A stretch of 49,787 bases of DNA from Burkholderia latens. GTDB lineage: Bacteria > Pseudomonadota > Gammaproteobacteria > Burkholderiales > Burkholderiaceae. The notes beneath the pieces are model-generated. The model worked only from the letters and a program-made list of their open reading frames with translations, did no database searches and had not been told where the DNA came from. The DNA lies in contig NZ_CABVPL010000057.1 of the NCBI RefSeq assembly GCF_902499045.1, positions 1 to 49,787 of the forward strand, written 5' to 3'. Positions 1 through 8,807 of the stretch are shown one piece after another. Every line of letters begins with the position of its first letter. Position 1 is the first letter of the stretch. A program made the position numbers and the translations under genes.

Positions 1-183
1 TTTCAGCAGCAGAGAAGCGAGATTATGAACCGCCTTTCTTCGCTCGTCAACAACTTTCTGAACTGCTTCGTCGTGACTGCGAGGGGTTCAGCTTCGTGTG
101 CGCCAGGCCGCTACCGCCATCCCTATCGCACCGCTTCCCTTCCTCCTCCGCGCCGCGTTGCCGTTAGCGCGAAAGAGGCGTGA
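1..183 (+). other. Open frame running in from the left edge, identity unknown
   Basis: Frame 1 is open from the first base to a TGA at 181-183 (60 codons), with an internal ATG at 25. It could be the 3' end of a gene cut by the window or a chance open frame, since stop codons are rare at this GC content. I recognise no family and see no clear ribosome binding site before the ATG at 25. Bases 184-341 hold no recognisable gene and presumably contain the promoter and leader of the next gene. Confidence 0.2.
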
Positions 184-341
184 TTCTAGGCGTCGTCCGG
201 GCGTCGCGCAAGGGGTTTGACCGATTTATTTCGTTCCCCGTCGATTCGACCTTCCGGCCATGCCGCAAGCACGAGACCGCTTATGGCGCAAAGAACGGAC
301 TAGAATGTGAGGTTCTTCGCCTCTTTCTATACGTATTTAAT

Positions 342-1559
342 ATGCGCCAGCGAATCGCCAAACGTCTCCCCCCCGACGCCGACAAACTGGTCGGCCTGTC
401 GCTTGCGCTCTTCGCCTCGGGCAGCCGCATCGAGGATCGCTTCTGGGAAGCGAAGCTCGATGCGCTGCTCGCCAAGATCGTTCGCAACGGCAACCAGACC
501 ACGCTCGACGCGGCACTCGACCATCTGCAGCAGAATCACCCCGACGCATACGGTGCGCTCGCCGACATGGCCGAGACGCACAGCGAATCGATGGTGATCG
601 ATCACGACGGCCAGCCGTACGACGCGCTGCTGGTCGCCGTCCCCGTTCTTGCGTGGACGCGCTACATGATTCCGTCGGGGCCGCTGAAAGGCGACGTTGC
701 CGATGCGCTGCGTGCTCACTTGCAGGCGCACGTGCTCGCGTCCGGCACGCTCGTGGGGCTCGCTCCGTTCCTGTACAGCATCGATCAGTTGCCGCGACAC
801 CACGTCGAGACCTACCGGCTCGCCCAACAGCTCGCGCACGCGGCCATCGGCCAGCATGCGGCCAAACTGAGCTTCGGGGACCTGCCCGAAACCTCGCCGA
901 TTCTGGCGGATCCGCGCTTCCTCCTCGCCGTCGTCGCCGCGCCCGCCGGCGCACCGCTGTTCCGCTGGCAGGAAGAGGAGCACGGCAACCGGATCGAACG
1001 CGGCCAGTGCCTCGAGCAATGGACGGCCCAGGGCGGCCCGAACCTGTCGGTTGCCCTCCCCGGCTGCGAATTCGAATGCCTGCTTCCGGACGCGTACTAC
1101 TCCGCTTGCCGTGATGCGGACGAGCGCATCCGTCCGCACACGGTCCGAACGGCCATCCGTTATCTTTTCGACACACTTGGTGCAGCGCCGCAGGAACTGC
1201 GCGCAGTGGTCGCCGGCTTCGGCGAACGACGGATCGACGAGTATCGTGTCGGCTTCACGCGGCGCGCCAGCAACGACGTGATCTATGGCGTCGTGTGGCC
1301 GCTCTACGGTCGCGAAAACGGCGACGTGTCGATCGACAGCGCGACGCTCGAAGGCGAAGCGCCGATCGACGGGCCGCTCGAGGAAATCGTGAGTCTGTTG
1401 AAGGAATGCGGTGTAACGGACGTCCGGCGGCACGCCGGCCGCTTCGAACCCGAATATTGCGACGACTGCGGCGTGCCGCTCTACGCGGATCCGCTCGGCG
1501 AAATCGTCCACGCCGAAATGCCGGAAGACGCGTCGCCCGCGCAACCTCACTTCCACTGA
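342..1559 (+). CDS. DUF2863-type conserved protein (tentative)
   Basis: A 405-residue soluble protein of unknown function that resembles the DUF2863 proteins of Burkholderia; this is from memory and not checked. The frame stays open upstream to a GTG at 180, but ATG 342 is preferred because the following Met-Arg-Gln-Arg-Ile-Ala-Lys stretch looks like a genuine N-terminus, while the 54 upstream codons have poor protein-like composition. There is no signal peptide or membrane segment. Near the C-terminus Cys-Asp-Asp-Cys (EYCDDCGVPLY) could bind metal. A strong terminator follows, so it is probably monocistronic. It is next to an orphan regulator on the same strand; no functional link can be shown. 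Confidence 0.7.
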   Translation: MRQRIAKRLPPDADKLVGLSLALFASGSRIEDRFWEAKLDALLAKIVRNGNQTTLDAALDHLQQNHPDAYGALADMAETHSESMVIDHDGQPYDALLVAVPVLAWTRYMIPSGPLKGDVADALRAHLQAHVLASGTLVGLAPFLYSIDQLPRHHVETYRLAQQLAHAAIGQHAAKLSFGDLPETSPILADPRFLLAVVAAPAGAPLFRWQEEEHGNRIERGQCLEQWTAQGGPNLSVALPGCEFECLLPDAYYSACRDADERIRPHTVRTAIRYLFDTLGAAPQELRAVVAGFGERRIDEYRVGFTRRASNDVIYGVVWPLYGRENGDVSIDSATLEGEAPIDGPLEEIVSLLKECGVTDVRRHAGRFEPEYCDDCGVPLYADPLGEIVHAEMPEDASPAQPHFH

Positions 1560-1592
1560 TCGCATCGCAGGCCGGCATGGCCTGCACGCGCG

Positions 1593-1629
1593 AAGCCGCT
1601 CCCGGTTCCAGCCGGAGCGGCTTTTTTTT
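1593..1629 (+). terminator. Rho-independent terminator after the DUF2863-type gene
   Basis: AAGCCGCTCC pairs with GGAGCGGCTT around an 11-base loop and runs directly into eight T residues. It lies 34 bases past the stop codon and separates this gene from the regulator that follows. Confidence 0.85.
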
Positions 1630-1767
1630 CGTCCGCCACCCCATCCGCCGAAATTTCAGACTTTTCCTAAGCCTTTCAGCCAAGCAGACATCGTGTAAGG
1701 TCTTTGTCATTATCGGACCGAAGGCATGCCGACGGCAGCTCAATGACTCATCTTAAGGAGGTTGAAT

Positions 1768-2604
1768 ATGCGGTTCCTGGTGTTGAACTCAGACGCCGAA
1801 CGGCGTGACGGACTGAAGGCCCTGCTGCGGCAGATCGACCGTCACGCCAGCATCAACGATGCGCCGGACGGTTTCCAGGCGCGCCGGCTGCTGCGCACCC
1901 AGCGTTTCGACCTGGTCGCGATCAACTGGCCGGACGTCGGCAAGCTGAGCGAACTCCAGGCGCTTTGCAGCGCCTCCTCGCCGACCCCTGCCGCGGTACT
2001 GATCGACGAATGCACGCCGCAAGCCATCCAACGCTTCTACAACTACGGCGTCGCGGGTGTCATCCCGCACTCCACGCGGCCGCATTTGATCCTGCGCGCA
2101 CTTGAGATCGTCCTGCTCGGCGGCCACTACATCCCGCCGATTGCGCTGAGCCTGCTGCCATCCGCCGCCGCAGCGCGCAACGACACTCATTTCCAGAAGC
2201 TCGCCGGAGCGCTGCCGCGCCGGCCGCCCGTCGGCCTGCTGTCACCGCGGCAGGCGCAAATCATGCGCTTCGTCCACATGGGCAGCACCAACAAGATGAT
2301 TGCGCGAACGCTCGGCATCAGCGAAGGCACGGTGAAGATCCACCTCGCCAGCATCTTCCAGCAGCTCGGCGCGGCAAACCGCGCCGCCGCGGTTGCGATC
2401 TACAACGGCTGGTTGTCGCCGCACCTCGAGGCGCTGCTCGCCAACCGCGATCGCGCGATCAAGCCGGCCATCGGCGAACGCGGCCCCGTTCCGCTGCGCG
2501 CGCAACGTGGCGAGCGCCGGTATCCGCTGCCAACGGCTGGCACCGGCACCCGCGACTTGCCGCTCGCAGCAGAGCCACCGGCAAGGTTTCGGCGCGACCG
2601 CTAG
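1768..2604 (+). CDS. LuxR-family response regulator with degenerate receiver domain
   Basis: A 278-residue DNA-binding regulator. Residues 1-125 have a receiver-like fold pattern, and residues 157-218 are a LuxR/NarL helix-turn-helix (LLSPRQAQIMRFV, then NKMIARTLGISEGTVKIHL). The receiver lacks the usual phosphorylation chemistry: the expected phospho-acceptor Asp is Asn53 (FDLVAINWP), the N-terminal acidic pair is replaced by Asn-Ser-Asp, and the conserved Lys appears as His101 (GVIPHSTRP). It is therefore likely phosphorylation-independent. About 60 residues rich in Arg and Pro follow the HTH, longer than usual for the family. ATG 1768 is chosen because AAGGAG lies 7 bases upstream; a TTG at 1762 is in frame. 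No histidine kinase is adjacent. Confidence 0.85.
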   Translation: MRFLVLNSDAERRDGLKALLRQIDRHASINDAPDGFQARRLLRTQRFDLVAINWPDVGKLSELQALCSASSPTPAAVLIDECTPQAIQRFYNYGVAGVIPHSTRPHLILRALEIVLLGGHYIPPIALSLLPSAAAARNDTHFQKLAGALPRRPPVGLLSPRQAQIMRFVHMGSTNKMIARTLGISEGTVKIHLASIFQQLGAANRAAAVAIYNGWLSPHLEALLANRDRAIKPAIGERGPVPLRAQRGERRYPLPTAGTGTRDLPLAAEPPARFRRDR

Positions 2605-2679
2605 CCGGACAGTCTCGATATTGCGACGGTCAGTATGTGCGGATTCCCACCTTTGATGCTCAACGAGTAATATGAACAC

Positions 2680-3354
2680 ATGGGTTTTCTTTTCACACCG
2701 CTTCCGCTCTGGGTAGGCGTCGGTGGCTGGATCGCCGCCGTGGCGCTGCTCGCGCTCGCGATCTGGAATCGTCCGTTCGTCCGCCTGCAGGACGCAACGC
2801 TCCAGCACGTGTGGCTCGCGCTCGTCACTGCGATCACGGTTCTGTGGGCGTCGAACGCGTGGCTCGAGGACGGGATCGTCATGCATTTGCTCGGCGCGAC
2901 GCTGCTCGTCACGCTGTTCGACTGGACTCTCGCACTGATCGCGATGGGCGCCGTCACGGGCGTCGCGGCAATCGTCTTCGATGCGCCGTGGCAAGGCGTC
3001 GGTCTCACCTATCTGGTGTACGGTGCATTACCGGTCGCCGTATCCGCGTTGCTGCAGCGCGCGGCGATCGCGTGGCTGCCACACAACCTCGCATCATTCA
3101 TTACCGGGCAGGGCTTCCTGTCGCCGGCCATCGCAATCGTCGCGGTTGCCGGTGCCGCGGCCGGCGTGCAGCTCGCGCTCGCGGACGGCATGCCCGTCGC
3201 GATTCCCGCCGGCTACATGCTGAACACCGCGCTGCTCGCGCTCGGTGAAGCATGGTTCACCGGCATGGCGACCGCGCTCATCGCCGTCTATCGCCCCGCA
3301 TGGGTCACGACGTTCGACGTCCGCCGCTATCGACTCGGCGGCCCGCGCGCCTGA
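2680..3354 (+). CDS. Integral membrane protein, CbiM/ECF-permease-like
   Basis: A 224-residue polytopic protein with about six hydrophobic segments. The overall pattern and the MHLLGATLLVTLF region resemble CbiM-type permeases of energy-coupling-factor (cobalt/nickel) transporters, and I recall Burkholderia homologues carrying that name. The typical CbiM N-terminus (Met-His-Ile-Pro-Asp) is absent, and no CbiN, CbiQ or CbiO gene is nearby, so a transport role is unproven. ATG 2680 follows a weak ribosome binding site. A second ATG at 2672 is in another frame. The short gap to the upstream regulator could allow cotranscription. Confidence 0.65.
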   Translation: MGFLFTPLPLWVGVGGWIAAVALLALAIWNRPFVRLQDATLQHVWLALVTAITVLWASNAWLEDGIVMHLLGATLLVTLFDWTLALIAMGAVTGVAAIVFDAPWQGVGLTYLVYGALPVAVSALLQRAAIAWLPHNLASFITGQGFLSPAIAIVAVAGAAAGVQLALADGMPVAIPAGYMLNTALLALGEAWFTGMATALIAVYRPAWVTTFDVRRYRLGGPRA

Positions 3355-3491
3355 CTGGCGCGACTGTCCCGGTGCAAGCCGCGCCCGGCGATCCGCTTGC
3401 GCAGCGCGGGAGAGTGCGACGTCTACTGCCGCACAACTTTTTTACGCTAAGATTGAACTCCTGATCTTCATCGGGCATCTATACGTGCCCG

Positions 3492-4148
3492 ATGTCTCAT
3501 TTGCTCCTCACCAATAACCTGATGGACAGCTCTCCTGCCTCGCTCCGGATTTTCCGGGCGCTCGGCAAGCTGGCAGCCTGTGTTGCGGGCCTGTCGCTTG
3601 CGCTCCCGGCACCGGTATTCGCCGACCTCCTCGACCAGCGCTCCGAACTGATCAACAAATTCGTCAACGAAATGCATGCCGATCCGATCGTCGCCGATTG
3701 TGCGGCGCACGGCAGCTTCATCGCGAGCACGTCGTCGGCGTTCGACCGCGTCGACTTCGCACCGAACGCGTTCGAAAGCGGCAACGCGACGATCACGCCA
3801 TGGAACGATTCGTTCGATCAGGGCAAGCAGCGCGTGAAGGTCGACAACATCGTCACCGTGGACGGCTTCGGCGTTCGCGGCGACGGCAGCGCCCCGACAC
3901 CGCTGAAATTCCGCTGCGGCTACGTCGGTCAGCAGATGCTGGCGTTCAGCTGGAACGATCCCGTTCCGCCGCTGAAGCCGCGCGTCGAACGCCCGTCCTC
4001 GCCGACGAAGTCGTTCAAGGGCAAGTCGCACCGCGGCAAGGTGAAGGCCAAGGCAACCGGCCGCACCGGCAGCAAGAAGGCCGTCGCCACGAAGAAATCG
4101 GCCGGCACGAAGAAAGCCGTGAAGAAGAAAACCGCGAAGAAGTCCTGA
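3492..4148 (+). CDS. Exported protein with histone-H1-like lysine-rich tail
   Basis: A 218-residue protein. An N-terminal signal peptide is clear (hydrophobic core ending in LPAPVFA, cleavage before Asp-Leu-Leu-Asp). A globular part of about 120 residues follows, with two Cys (VADCAAHG and KFRCGYVG) that may form a periplasmic disulfide. I associate this part with Burkholderia proteins annotated as BspC-domain, from memory only. The last 45 residues are a Lys/Ala/Thr/Ser/Gly tail with ATKKSAGTKKAVKKKTAKK-type repeats, as in histone H1 or AlgP tails. The start could instead be ATG 3522, which gives a more typical signal peptide length; neither has a strong ribosome binding site. A strong terminator follows. 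Confidence 0.7.
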   Translation: MSHLLLTNNLMDSSPASLRIFRALGKLAACVAGLSLALPAPVFADLLDQRSELINKFVNEMHADPIVADCAAHGSFIASTSSAFDRVDFAPNAFESGNATITPWNDSFDQGKQRVKVDNIVTVDGFGVRGDGSAPTPLKFRCGYVGQQMLAFSWNDPVPPLKPRVERPSSPTKSFKGKSHRGKVKAKATGRTGSKKAVATKKSAGTKKAVKKKTAKKS

Positions 4149-4178
4149 TACGACGGAGCGGCAACGACAGGAGCAAGA

Positions 4179-4212
4179 AAGCCGGCGCATCGTACGATGC
4201 GCCGGCTTTTTT
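4179..4212 (+). terminator. Rho-independent terminator
   Basis: GCCGGCGCATCG and CGATGCGCCGGC form an almost loopless 12-bp inverted repeat (14 bp with the flanking AA/TT), followed by six T residues. It ends the upstream + strand gene and sits between convergent genes; the weaker A-run on the left could give some termination in the other direction. Confidence 0.85.
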
Positions 4213-4242
4213 CATATCGGCGAATATCGACGCGTTGCGCGC

Positions 4243-5397
4243 TTACGCGAACGTCTCGACGTGCGCGAGGATTGCAGCGAGCATCGCCGCGCCGAGCGCC
4301 GCACTGCGCTGGCCGTTCCAGCCGACGCGCTCGTCGGGCAGGTTCGCGTTGTCCTTGAACGGCATCTCGAGCGTCAGCGACAGACAACCGAACTGATGAC
4401 CGATGTACTTCGACGCGAGCTTGAGCGCGTCCTCCTTGTACTTGCTCGCCGCGTAGCCGTGCTCGGTCTGGAAATCCGGGCTCGCGACCTTGAACGCGTC
4501 GATGAACGCGGTCTGCTCCTTGCTCTGCTGCTCGGTGAAACTCGGCAGCATCTCCGAACCCGCGACGAACACGTAAGGCAGATCCTCGTCGCCGTGAATG
4601 TCGAAGAACATGTCGCAACCGGTCGCATGGATCGCGTCGCGCACGACCAGCACTTCGGGGCTGCGCTCGGCATCGGGCGCCATCCACTCGCGGTTCAGGT
4701 TCGCGCCAGCCGCGTTGGTGCGCAGGTTGCCGTGCACGCTGCCATCCGGATTCATGTTCGGGACGATGTAGAACGTCGCGTAATCGTACAGCTTGCGCGC
4801 GACCGGATCGCCCGCCCAGTCGCCCCAGCCTGCGAGCCGCTTGACGAGCCCTTCGACGAACCACTCGGCCATCGTCTCGCCGGGATGCTGGCGCGCGATG
4901 ATCCACACCTTCTTCTTCGGCACGCCGTCGACTTCCGGCGTACCGAGCGTCAGCAGCGACATCGGCCGGCCCTCGACCGTGCGGCCGAGCTCGACAACGT
5001 TCGCGTGCGGCAATTGCTGGACCGCGCCGATGAACGCCGCATGGCGCTCCTCCGAATACGGTTCGAAATACGCGTAGTAGATGCTGTCGAATTCCGGCGT
5101 GTGGTCGATGGTCATCGTCTTGCCGTCGAAGGTCGTCGGCACGCGGAACCAGTCGACGCGGTCGTAGCTCGCGACCGCGCTGTAGTTGCGCCATCCCGAC
5201 GGATACGCACAGTCGGCCGCATTCTCGAACGCCATCACGCACCGCTCGCCGCGCGCGCCCGTCAGACGGAAGTAGAACCATTGCGCAAACTCGGAGCGGC
5301 TGTCGCCGCGCACGCGCAGACGGATCGCGTCCGGGTTGTCGCACGACACGACGTCGATCGCGCCCGCATCGAAATTGCTGGTGATCGAAAGGGTCAT
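4243..5397 (-). CDS. M14-family zinc carboxypeptidase (cytosolic carboxypeptidase-like)
   Basis: A 384-residue metallopeptidase. Residues 1-130 resemble the N-terminal beta domain found before the catalytic domain in cytosolic-carboxypeptidase-like proteins. The catalytic domain shows zinc ligands His171 and Glu174 (ARQHPGETMAEW) and His268 (DIHGDEDLP), substrate-binding Asn235-Arg236 (GANLNREW) and a probable catalytic Glu344 (LTLEMPFKDN). There is no signal peptide, so it should act in the cytoplasm. The substrate is unknown; eukaryotic relatives trim C-terminal glutamates. It lies downstream of yaaA with 88 bases between them, including a stable hairpin. Confidence 0.88.
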   Translation of the reverse strand: MTLSITSNFDAGAIDVVSCDNPDAIRLRVRGDSRSEFAQWFYFRLTGARGERCVMAFENAADCAYPSGWRNYSAVASYDRVDWFRVPTTFDGKTMTIDHTPEFDSIYYAYFEPYSEERHAAFIGAVQQLPHANVVELGRTVEGRPMSLLTLGTPEVDGVPKKKVWIIARQHPGETMAEWFVEGLVKRLAGWGDWAGDPVARKLYDYATFYIVPNMNPDGSVHGNLRTNAAGANLNREWMAPDAERSPEVLVVRDAIHATGCDMFFDIHGDEDLPYVFVAGSEMLPSFTEQQSKEQTAFIDAFKVASPDFQTEHGYAASKYKEDALKLASKYIGHQFGCLSLTLEMPFKDNANLPDERVGWNGQRSAALGAAMLAAILAHVETFA

Positions 5398-5456
5398 CTA
5401 TCTCTCCAATTGCGACCGGAACGGGCTGTCTGCCGAATTCCCGGCCACATGCATTC

Positions 5457-5481
5457 GCCGGCCGTCTCGTGAACGGCCGGC
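5457..5481 (-). other. Hairpin between yaaA and the M14 peptidase gene
   Basis: GCCGGCCGT and ACGGCCGGC form a perfect 9-bp stem with a 7-base loop just after the yaaA stop. No T-run follows on either strand, so it is not a standard terminator; it may stabilise the yaaA mRNA end. Confidence 0.4.
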
Positions 5482-5485
5482 ATGG

Positions 5486-6268
5486 TCACTCGCCGATTCG
5501 CCGGCGATATACGTAAGTCGAATCGTTCGATGCTGCTGCATCGAACGCATACCCTTCGATCGCGAAATCCTTCAGCGCCGCCGGTTCGGCGATGCGGTTC
5601 TCGACGATATAACGCGCCATCAGGCCACGGGCGCGCTTCGCGTGGAAGCTGATGATCTTGTAGCGGCCGCCCTTCCAGTCCTCGAACACCGGCGTGACGA
5701 CCGGCGCGGCCAGCAGTTTCGGCTTCACCGACTTGAAGTACTCGGTGGACGCGCAGTTGACCAGCACGCGCGCCGCGCCGGTGCGCGTCTCGAGCTGCTC
5801 GTTCAGCGCCCGCGTGATCCGGTCGCCCCAGAACGCATACAGATCCTTGCCGCGCGCGTTCGCGAAACGGGTCCCCATCTCGAGCCGGTACGGTTGCAGC
5901 AGGTCGAGCGGACGCAGCAGCCCGTACAGGCCGGACAGCACGCGCACGTGCTGCTGCGCGTAATCGAGATCGGCGGCCGACAGCGATTTCGCGTCGAATC
6001 CCTCGTACACGTCGCCATTGAACGCGAGCACGGCCTGCTTCGCATTGGCCGGCGTGAAGGTGGGCGACCAGTCGGCGAAGCGCTGGAAGTTCAGGCGCGC
6101 GAGCGGGTCGGAGATGTCCATCAGCGCAGCGATGTCTTGCGGCGACAGCTTGCGCAGGCCGTCGATCAGTTCCGACGCGTCGTCGACGAATGCAGGCTTC
6201 GTGTAAGTCGGGACGTGGGCAGGCGTATCGTAGTCGAGGGATTTGGCGGGAGAGAGAACGATTATCAT
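5486..6268 (-). CDS. yaaA: Peroxide stress protein YaaA (UPF0246)
   Basis: A 260-residue protein of the YaaA/DUF328 family, with the characteristic N-terminus [13 protein letters not shown] and internal [19 protein letters not shown] motif. In E. coli YaaA limits intracellular free iron and DNA damage during peroxide stress; that role is carried over by family. Length matches the family (about 258 residues). Cytoplasmic. It diverges from the PIN-domain gene with a gap of only 57 bases, so the two promoters must be close or overlapping. Confidence 0.93.
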   Translation of the reverse strand: MIIVLSPAKSLDYDTPAHVPTYTKPAFVDDASELIDGLRKLSPQDIAALMDISDPLARLNFQRFADWSPTFTPANAKQAVLAFNGDVYEGFDAKSLSAADLDYAQQHVRVLSGLYGLLRPLDLLQPYRLEMGTRFANARGKDLYAFWGDRITRALNEQLETRTGAARVLVNCASTEYFKSVKPKLLAAPVVTPVFEDWKGGRYKIISFHAKRARGLMARYIVENRIAEPAALKDFAIEGYAFDAAASNDSTYVYRRRIGE

Positions 6269-6325
6269 AGAGGCTCGCTGGCACGCCGTGCCTTGCGGTC
6301 AGACGAAAACCACCGATTGTAACGA

Positions 6326-6826
6326 ATGACCCGCTCCCTCGCCCCGCATGACGCGCTTCGCGTCGTGCTCGATTCGAACGTCTGGATCGACATCCTCGTG
6401 TTCGACGATCCTGCCGCGCGCCCGATCCGTGCCGCGCTCGAGCGCGGCACGCTCATCGCCGTGATCGACGGCCGCTGCCTGAACGAGCTCGAACTCGTGC
6501 TCGACTATCCGCAGTTCCAGGCGCGCGCGATCGACAAGGCCGCGGCACTCGCGATCGTCGCGCAGTTGGCGACGCTCGTCGAGCCGCCGCCGGTCGCCGA
6601 CGCCGACGCGCTACCGCTGCCGAAATGCAAGGACCGCGACGATCAGAAATTTCTCGAACTCGCCCGCGCCGCGCAGGCCGACTGGCTCGTGTCGAAGGAC
6701 CGCGCGCTGCTCAAGCTCGCGAAGCGCACCGCGCGCGACTTCGGCTTCCGGATCGCGCAGCCCGCGCCGTTTGCCGAAGCCTGCGCACTCGACGCCGCGC
6801 CGGCCATCATCCCCACGCCGGCCTGA
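6326..6826 (+). CDS. PIN-domain protein, putative solitary toxin-type RNase
   Basis: A 166-residue PIN-fold protein. Likely metal-binding acidic residues are Asp16 (VVLDSNVWID), Glu53 (LNELELVLDY), Asp104/Asp105 (KDRDDQKFLE) and Asp124 (VSKDRALL). This arrangement matches PIN proteins annotated as putative toxin components. No small antitoxin-like gene precedes it: the 57-base gap to yaaA is too short, and an aminotransferase gene lies downstream. It may be a housekeeping ribonuclease or a domesticated toxin. Confidence 0.8.
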   Translation: MTRSLAPHDALRVVLDSNVWIDILVFDDPAARPIRAALERGTLIAVIDGRCLNELELVLDYPQFQARAIDKAAALAIVAQLATLVEPPPVADADALPLPKCKDRDDQKFLELARAAQADWLVSKDRALLKLAKRTARDFGFRIAQPAPFAEACALDAAPAIIPTPA

Positions 6827-6859
6827 CGGGCCCGGCATCACCTGCTTGCGACCGTATCG

Positions 6860-8032
6860 ATGAACGCTCCTTCCGACATGCCCAAGACTCCCGTTTTTCC
6901 CTCGCGCCTGCCGAACGTCGGCACGACGATCTTCACGGTCATGAGCGCGCTCGCCGCCGAGAAAGGCGCGGTCAATCTCGGCCAGGGCTTCCCCGATTTC
7001 GACTGCGATCCGCGCATCGTCGACGCGGTCGCGGCCGCGATGCGCAACGGTCACAACCAGTATCCGCCGATGGCGGGCGTCGCCCCGCTGCGCGACGCGA
7101 TCGCCGACAAGATCGCGCACGTCTACGGCCGGCGCTACGACCCGGCCACCGAGATCACGGTGACGGCCGGCGCGACGCAGGCGCTGCTGACGGCGATCCT
7201 GTGCGCGGTGCATCCGGGAGACGAGGTGATCGTCGTCGAACCGACCTACGACAGCTATCTGCCGTCGATCGAGCTCGCCGGCGGCAAGCCCGTGTTCGTC
7301 ACGCTGGAAGCGCCGGACTACGCGATCCCGTTCGATCGTCTGGCGGCCGCGATCACGCCGAAGACGCGGATGATCATGATTAACACGCCGCACAATCCCA
7401 CCGGCACGGTGTGGCGCGAGGCCGACATGCGCAGGTTGGAGGAGATCGTGCGCGGCACCGACGTGCTGATCCTGTCGGACGAAGTGTACGAGCACATGGT
7501 GTACGACGGCGCGCGGCACGAAAGCGTCGCGCGCTACCCGGAACTGGCCGCACGCAGTTTCATCGTGTCCAGCTTCGGGAAGACGTACCACGTGACCGGC
7601 TGGAAAGTCGGCTATGTCGCGGCACCGGCGGCGCTGACCGCGGCGTTCCGCAAGGTCCACCAGTTCAACGTGTTCACGGTGAACACGCCGATGCAGATCG
7701 GGCTCGCCGACTACCTGCGCGACCCGGCACCGTACCTGACGCTGCCCGCTTTCTATCAGAAGAAGCGGGACTTCTTCCGCGCCGGCCTCGAGCGCACGCG
7801 CTTCAAGCTGCTGCCGTGCACGGGCACGTACTTCCAGTGCGTCGACTATTCGGCGATCAGCGACCTGCCGGAAGCGGAATTCTCGAAGTGGCTCACGTCG
7901 GAGATCGGCGTGGCGGCAATTCCGGTGTCGGCGTTCTATCACGAGCCGCATGAATCGGGCGTCGTGCGCTTTTGCTTCGCGAAACAGGAAAGCACGCTCG
8001 CGTCCGCACTCGAACGGCTCGCACGCTTGTAA
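6860..8032 (+). CDS. PLP-dependent aminotransferase, YbdL/methionine-aminotransferase type
   Basis: A 390-residue fold-type I class I/II aminotransferase. The Schiff-base lysine is Lys241 (SSFGKTYHVTGWKVGY). Cofactor contacts include Asn178 (TPHNPTG), Asp207 and Tyr210 (LSDEVYEHM). The N-terminal VNLGQGFPDFD motif and the length fit the YbdL/kynurenine-aminotransferase group, which in bacteria prefers methionine and aromatic amino acids. It lies 33 bases after the PIN gene on the same strand and may share its transcript. Substrate assignment is by family only. Confidence 0.88.
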   Translation: MNAPSDMPKTPVFPSRLPNVGTTIFTVMSALAAEKGAVNLGQGFPDFDCDPRIVDAVAAAMRNGHNQYPPMAGVAPLRDAIADKIAHVYGRRYDPATEITVTAGATQALLTAILCAVHPGDEVIVVEPTYDSYLPSIELAGGKPVFVTLEAPDYAIPFDRLAAAITPKTRMIMINTPHNPTGTVWREADMRRLEEIVRGTDVLILSDEVYEHMVYDGARHESVARYPELAARSFIVSSFGKTYHVTGWKVGYVAAPAALTAAFRKVHQFNVFTVNTPMQIGLADYLRDPAPYLTLPAFYQKKRDFFRAGLERTRFKLLPCTGTYFQCVDYSAISDLPEAEFSKWLTSEIGVAAIPVSAFYHEPHESGVVRFCFAKQESTLASALERLARL

Positions 8033-8081
8033 GCCGGATCGGCCGATCAGGCGCGGCCGCAGGGCCGCGTCGTAATCGCGC

Positions 8082-8738
8082 TTATGAACGCGCGGTGCCG
8101 GTTGCTTCCAGATAGGCCTTGCGATCGGCCGCCACGCGTTGCGCGGCCGGCCGCTCGCCGACGAGCTTCGCATGCGCCTTCCAGTCGATGCCTGCGTCGA
8201 GCAGGAAATCGCGGCCGAAGATCGCCTTCGTCGCCATCCCGATCACCGGCAGATGGATGGCCGCGGCGATGTCGGCCAGGCTGAACGTATCGCCGAGCAC
8301 GTACGGCGAAAACCGCGTCATTTGCTTGAATGCGCCGATCGCGCGCGGCAGGCGCTTCTCGACGTGCGCCTTCGTCCCGTCGCTGACCTTGCCGCCGAAA
8401 AATGCTTCCGTATAGACCTCGCGCGCGGTCCATTCGAGATACAGCTCGAGCGTTTCGACGAGTTCGCGCACCTTCGCGGCCGCGAACGGGCTAGACGGGA
8501 AAATCGCCTTGTCGGGATAACGCGCGGCCAGATATTCGACGATCACCTGCGATTCGAACAGCGCGCCCTCTTCCGTCTTCACGAACGGGATCTTGCCGAG
8601 CGGCGAATCGGCGAGCAATGCCGGATCGCTGATCGGCAAGCCGCACACCGATTCCTCGAACGGGATGCCGTACTCGAGCAGCACGAACTTCACCTTGTTG
8701 TAGTAGTTGGACAACGGAATACCGCACAGCTGTAACAT
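8082..8738 (-). CDS. Glutathione S-transferase
   Basis: A 218-residue GST. The N-terminal thioredoxin-like domain (residues 1-78) begins MLQLCGIPLSNYYNKVKFVLLE and includes the cis-Pro loop LGKIPFV and the ESQ glutathione-binding motif (LFESQVIVEYLA). An all-helical domain (about 90-205) follows, with the N-capping motif region SLADIAAAI. The catalytic residue is probably Ser10 or a neighbour, so the class is uncertain. Convergent with the aminotransferase, with a GC hairpin (8052-8069) lacking a T-run between them; divergent from the crotonase gene. Confidence 0.88.
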   Translation of the reverse strand: MLQLCGIPLSNYYNKVKFVLLEYGIPFEESVCGLPISDPALLADSPLGKIPFVKTEEGALFESQVIVEYLAARYPDKAIFPSSPFAAAKVRELVETLELYLEWTAREVYTEAFFGGKVSDGTKAHVEKRLPRAIGAFKQMTRFSPYVLGDTFSLADIAAAIHLPVIGMATKAIFGRDFLLDAGIDWKAHAKLVGERPAAQRVAADRKAYLEATGTARS

Positions 8739-8807
8739 CGGAGTCTCCTGCGTTGCTGAGGCGCGGCCGCAGCGATGCCGGCCGCATCGGAATGCGTCGC
8801 GCGAAAA

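Noticed and set aside
2680-3354. Complete ECF-type metal transporter
   Set aside because: Only one CbiM-like membrane protein is present; no ATPase or other permease genes lie next to it.
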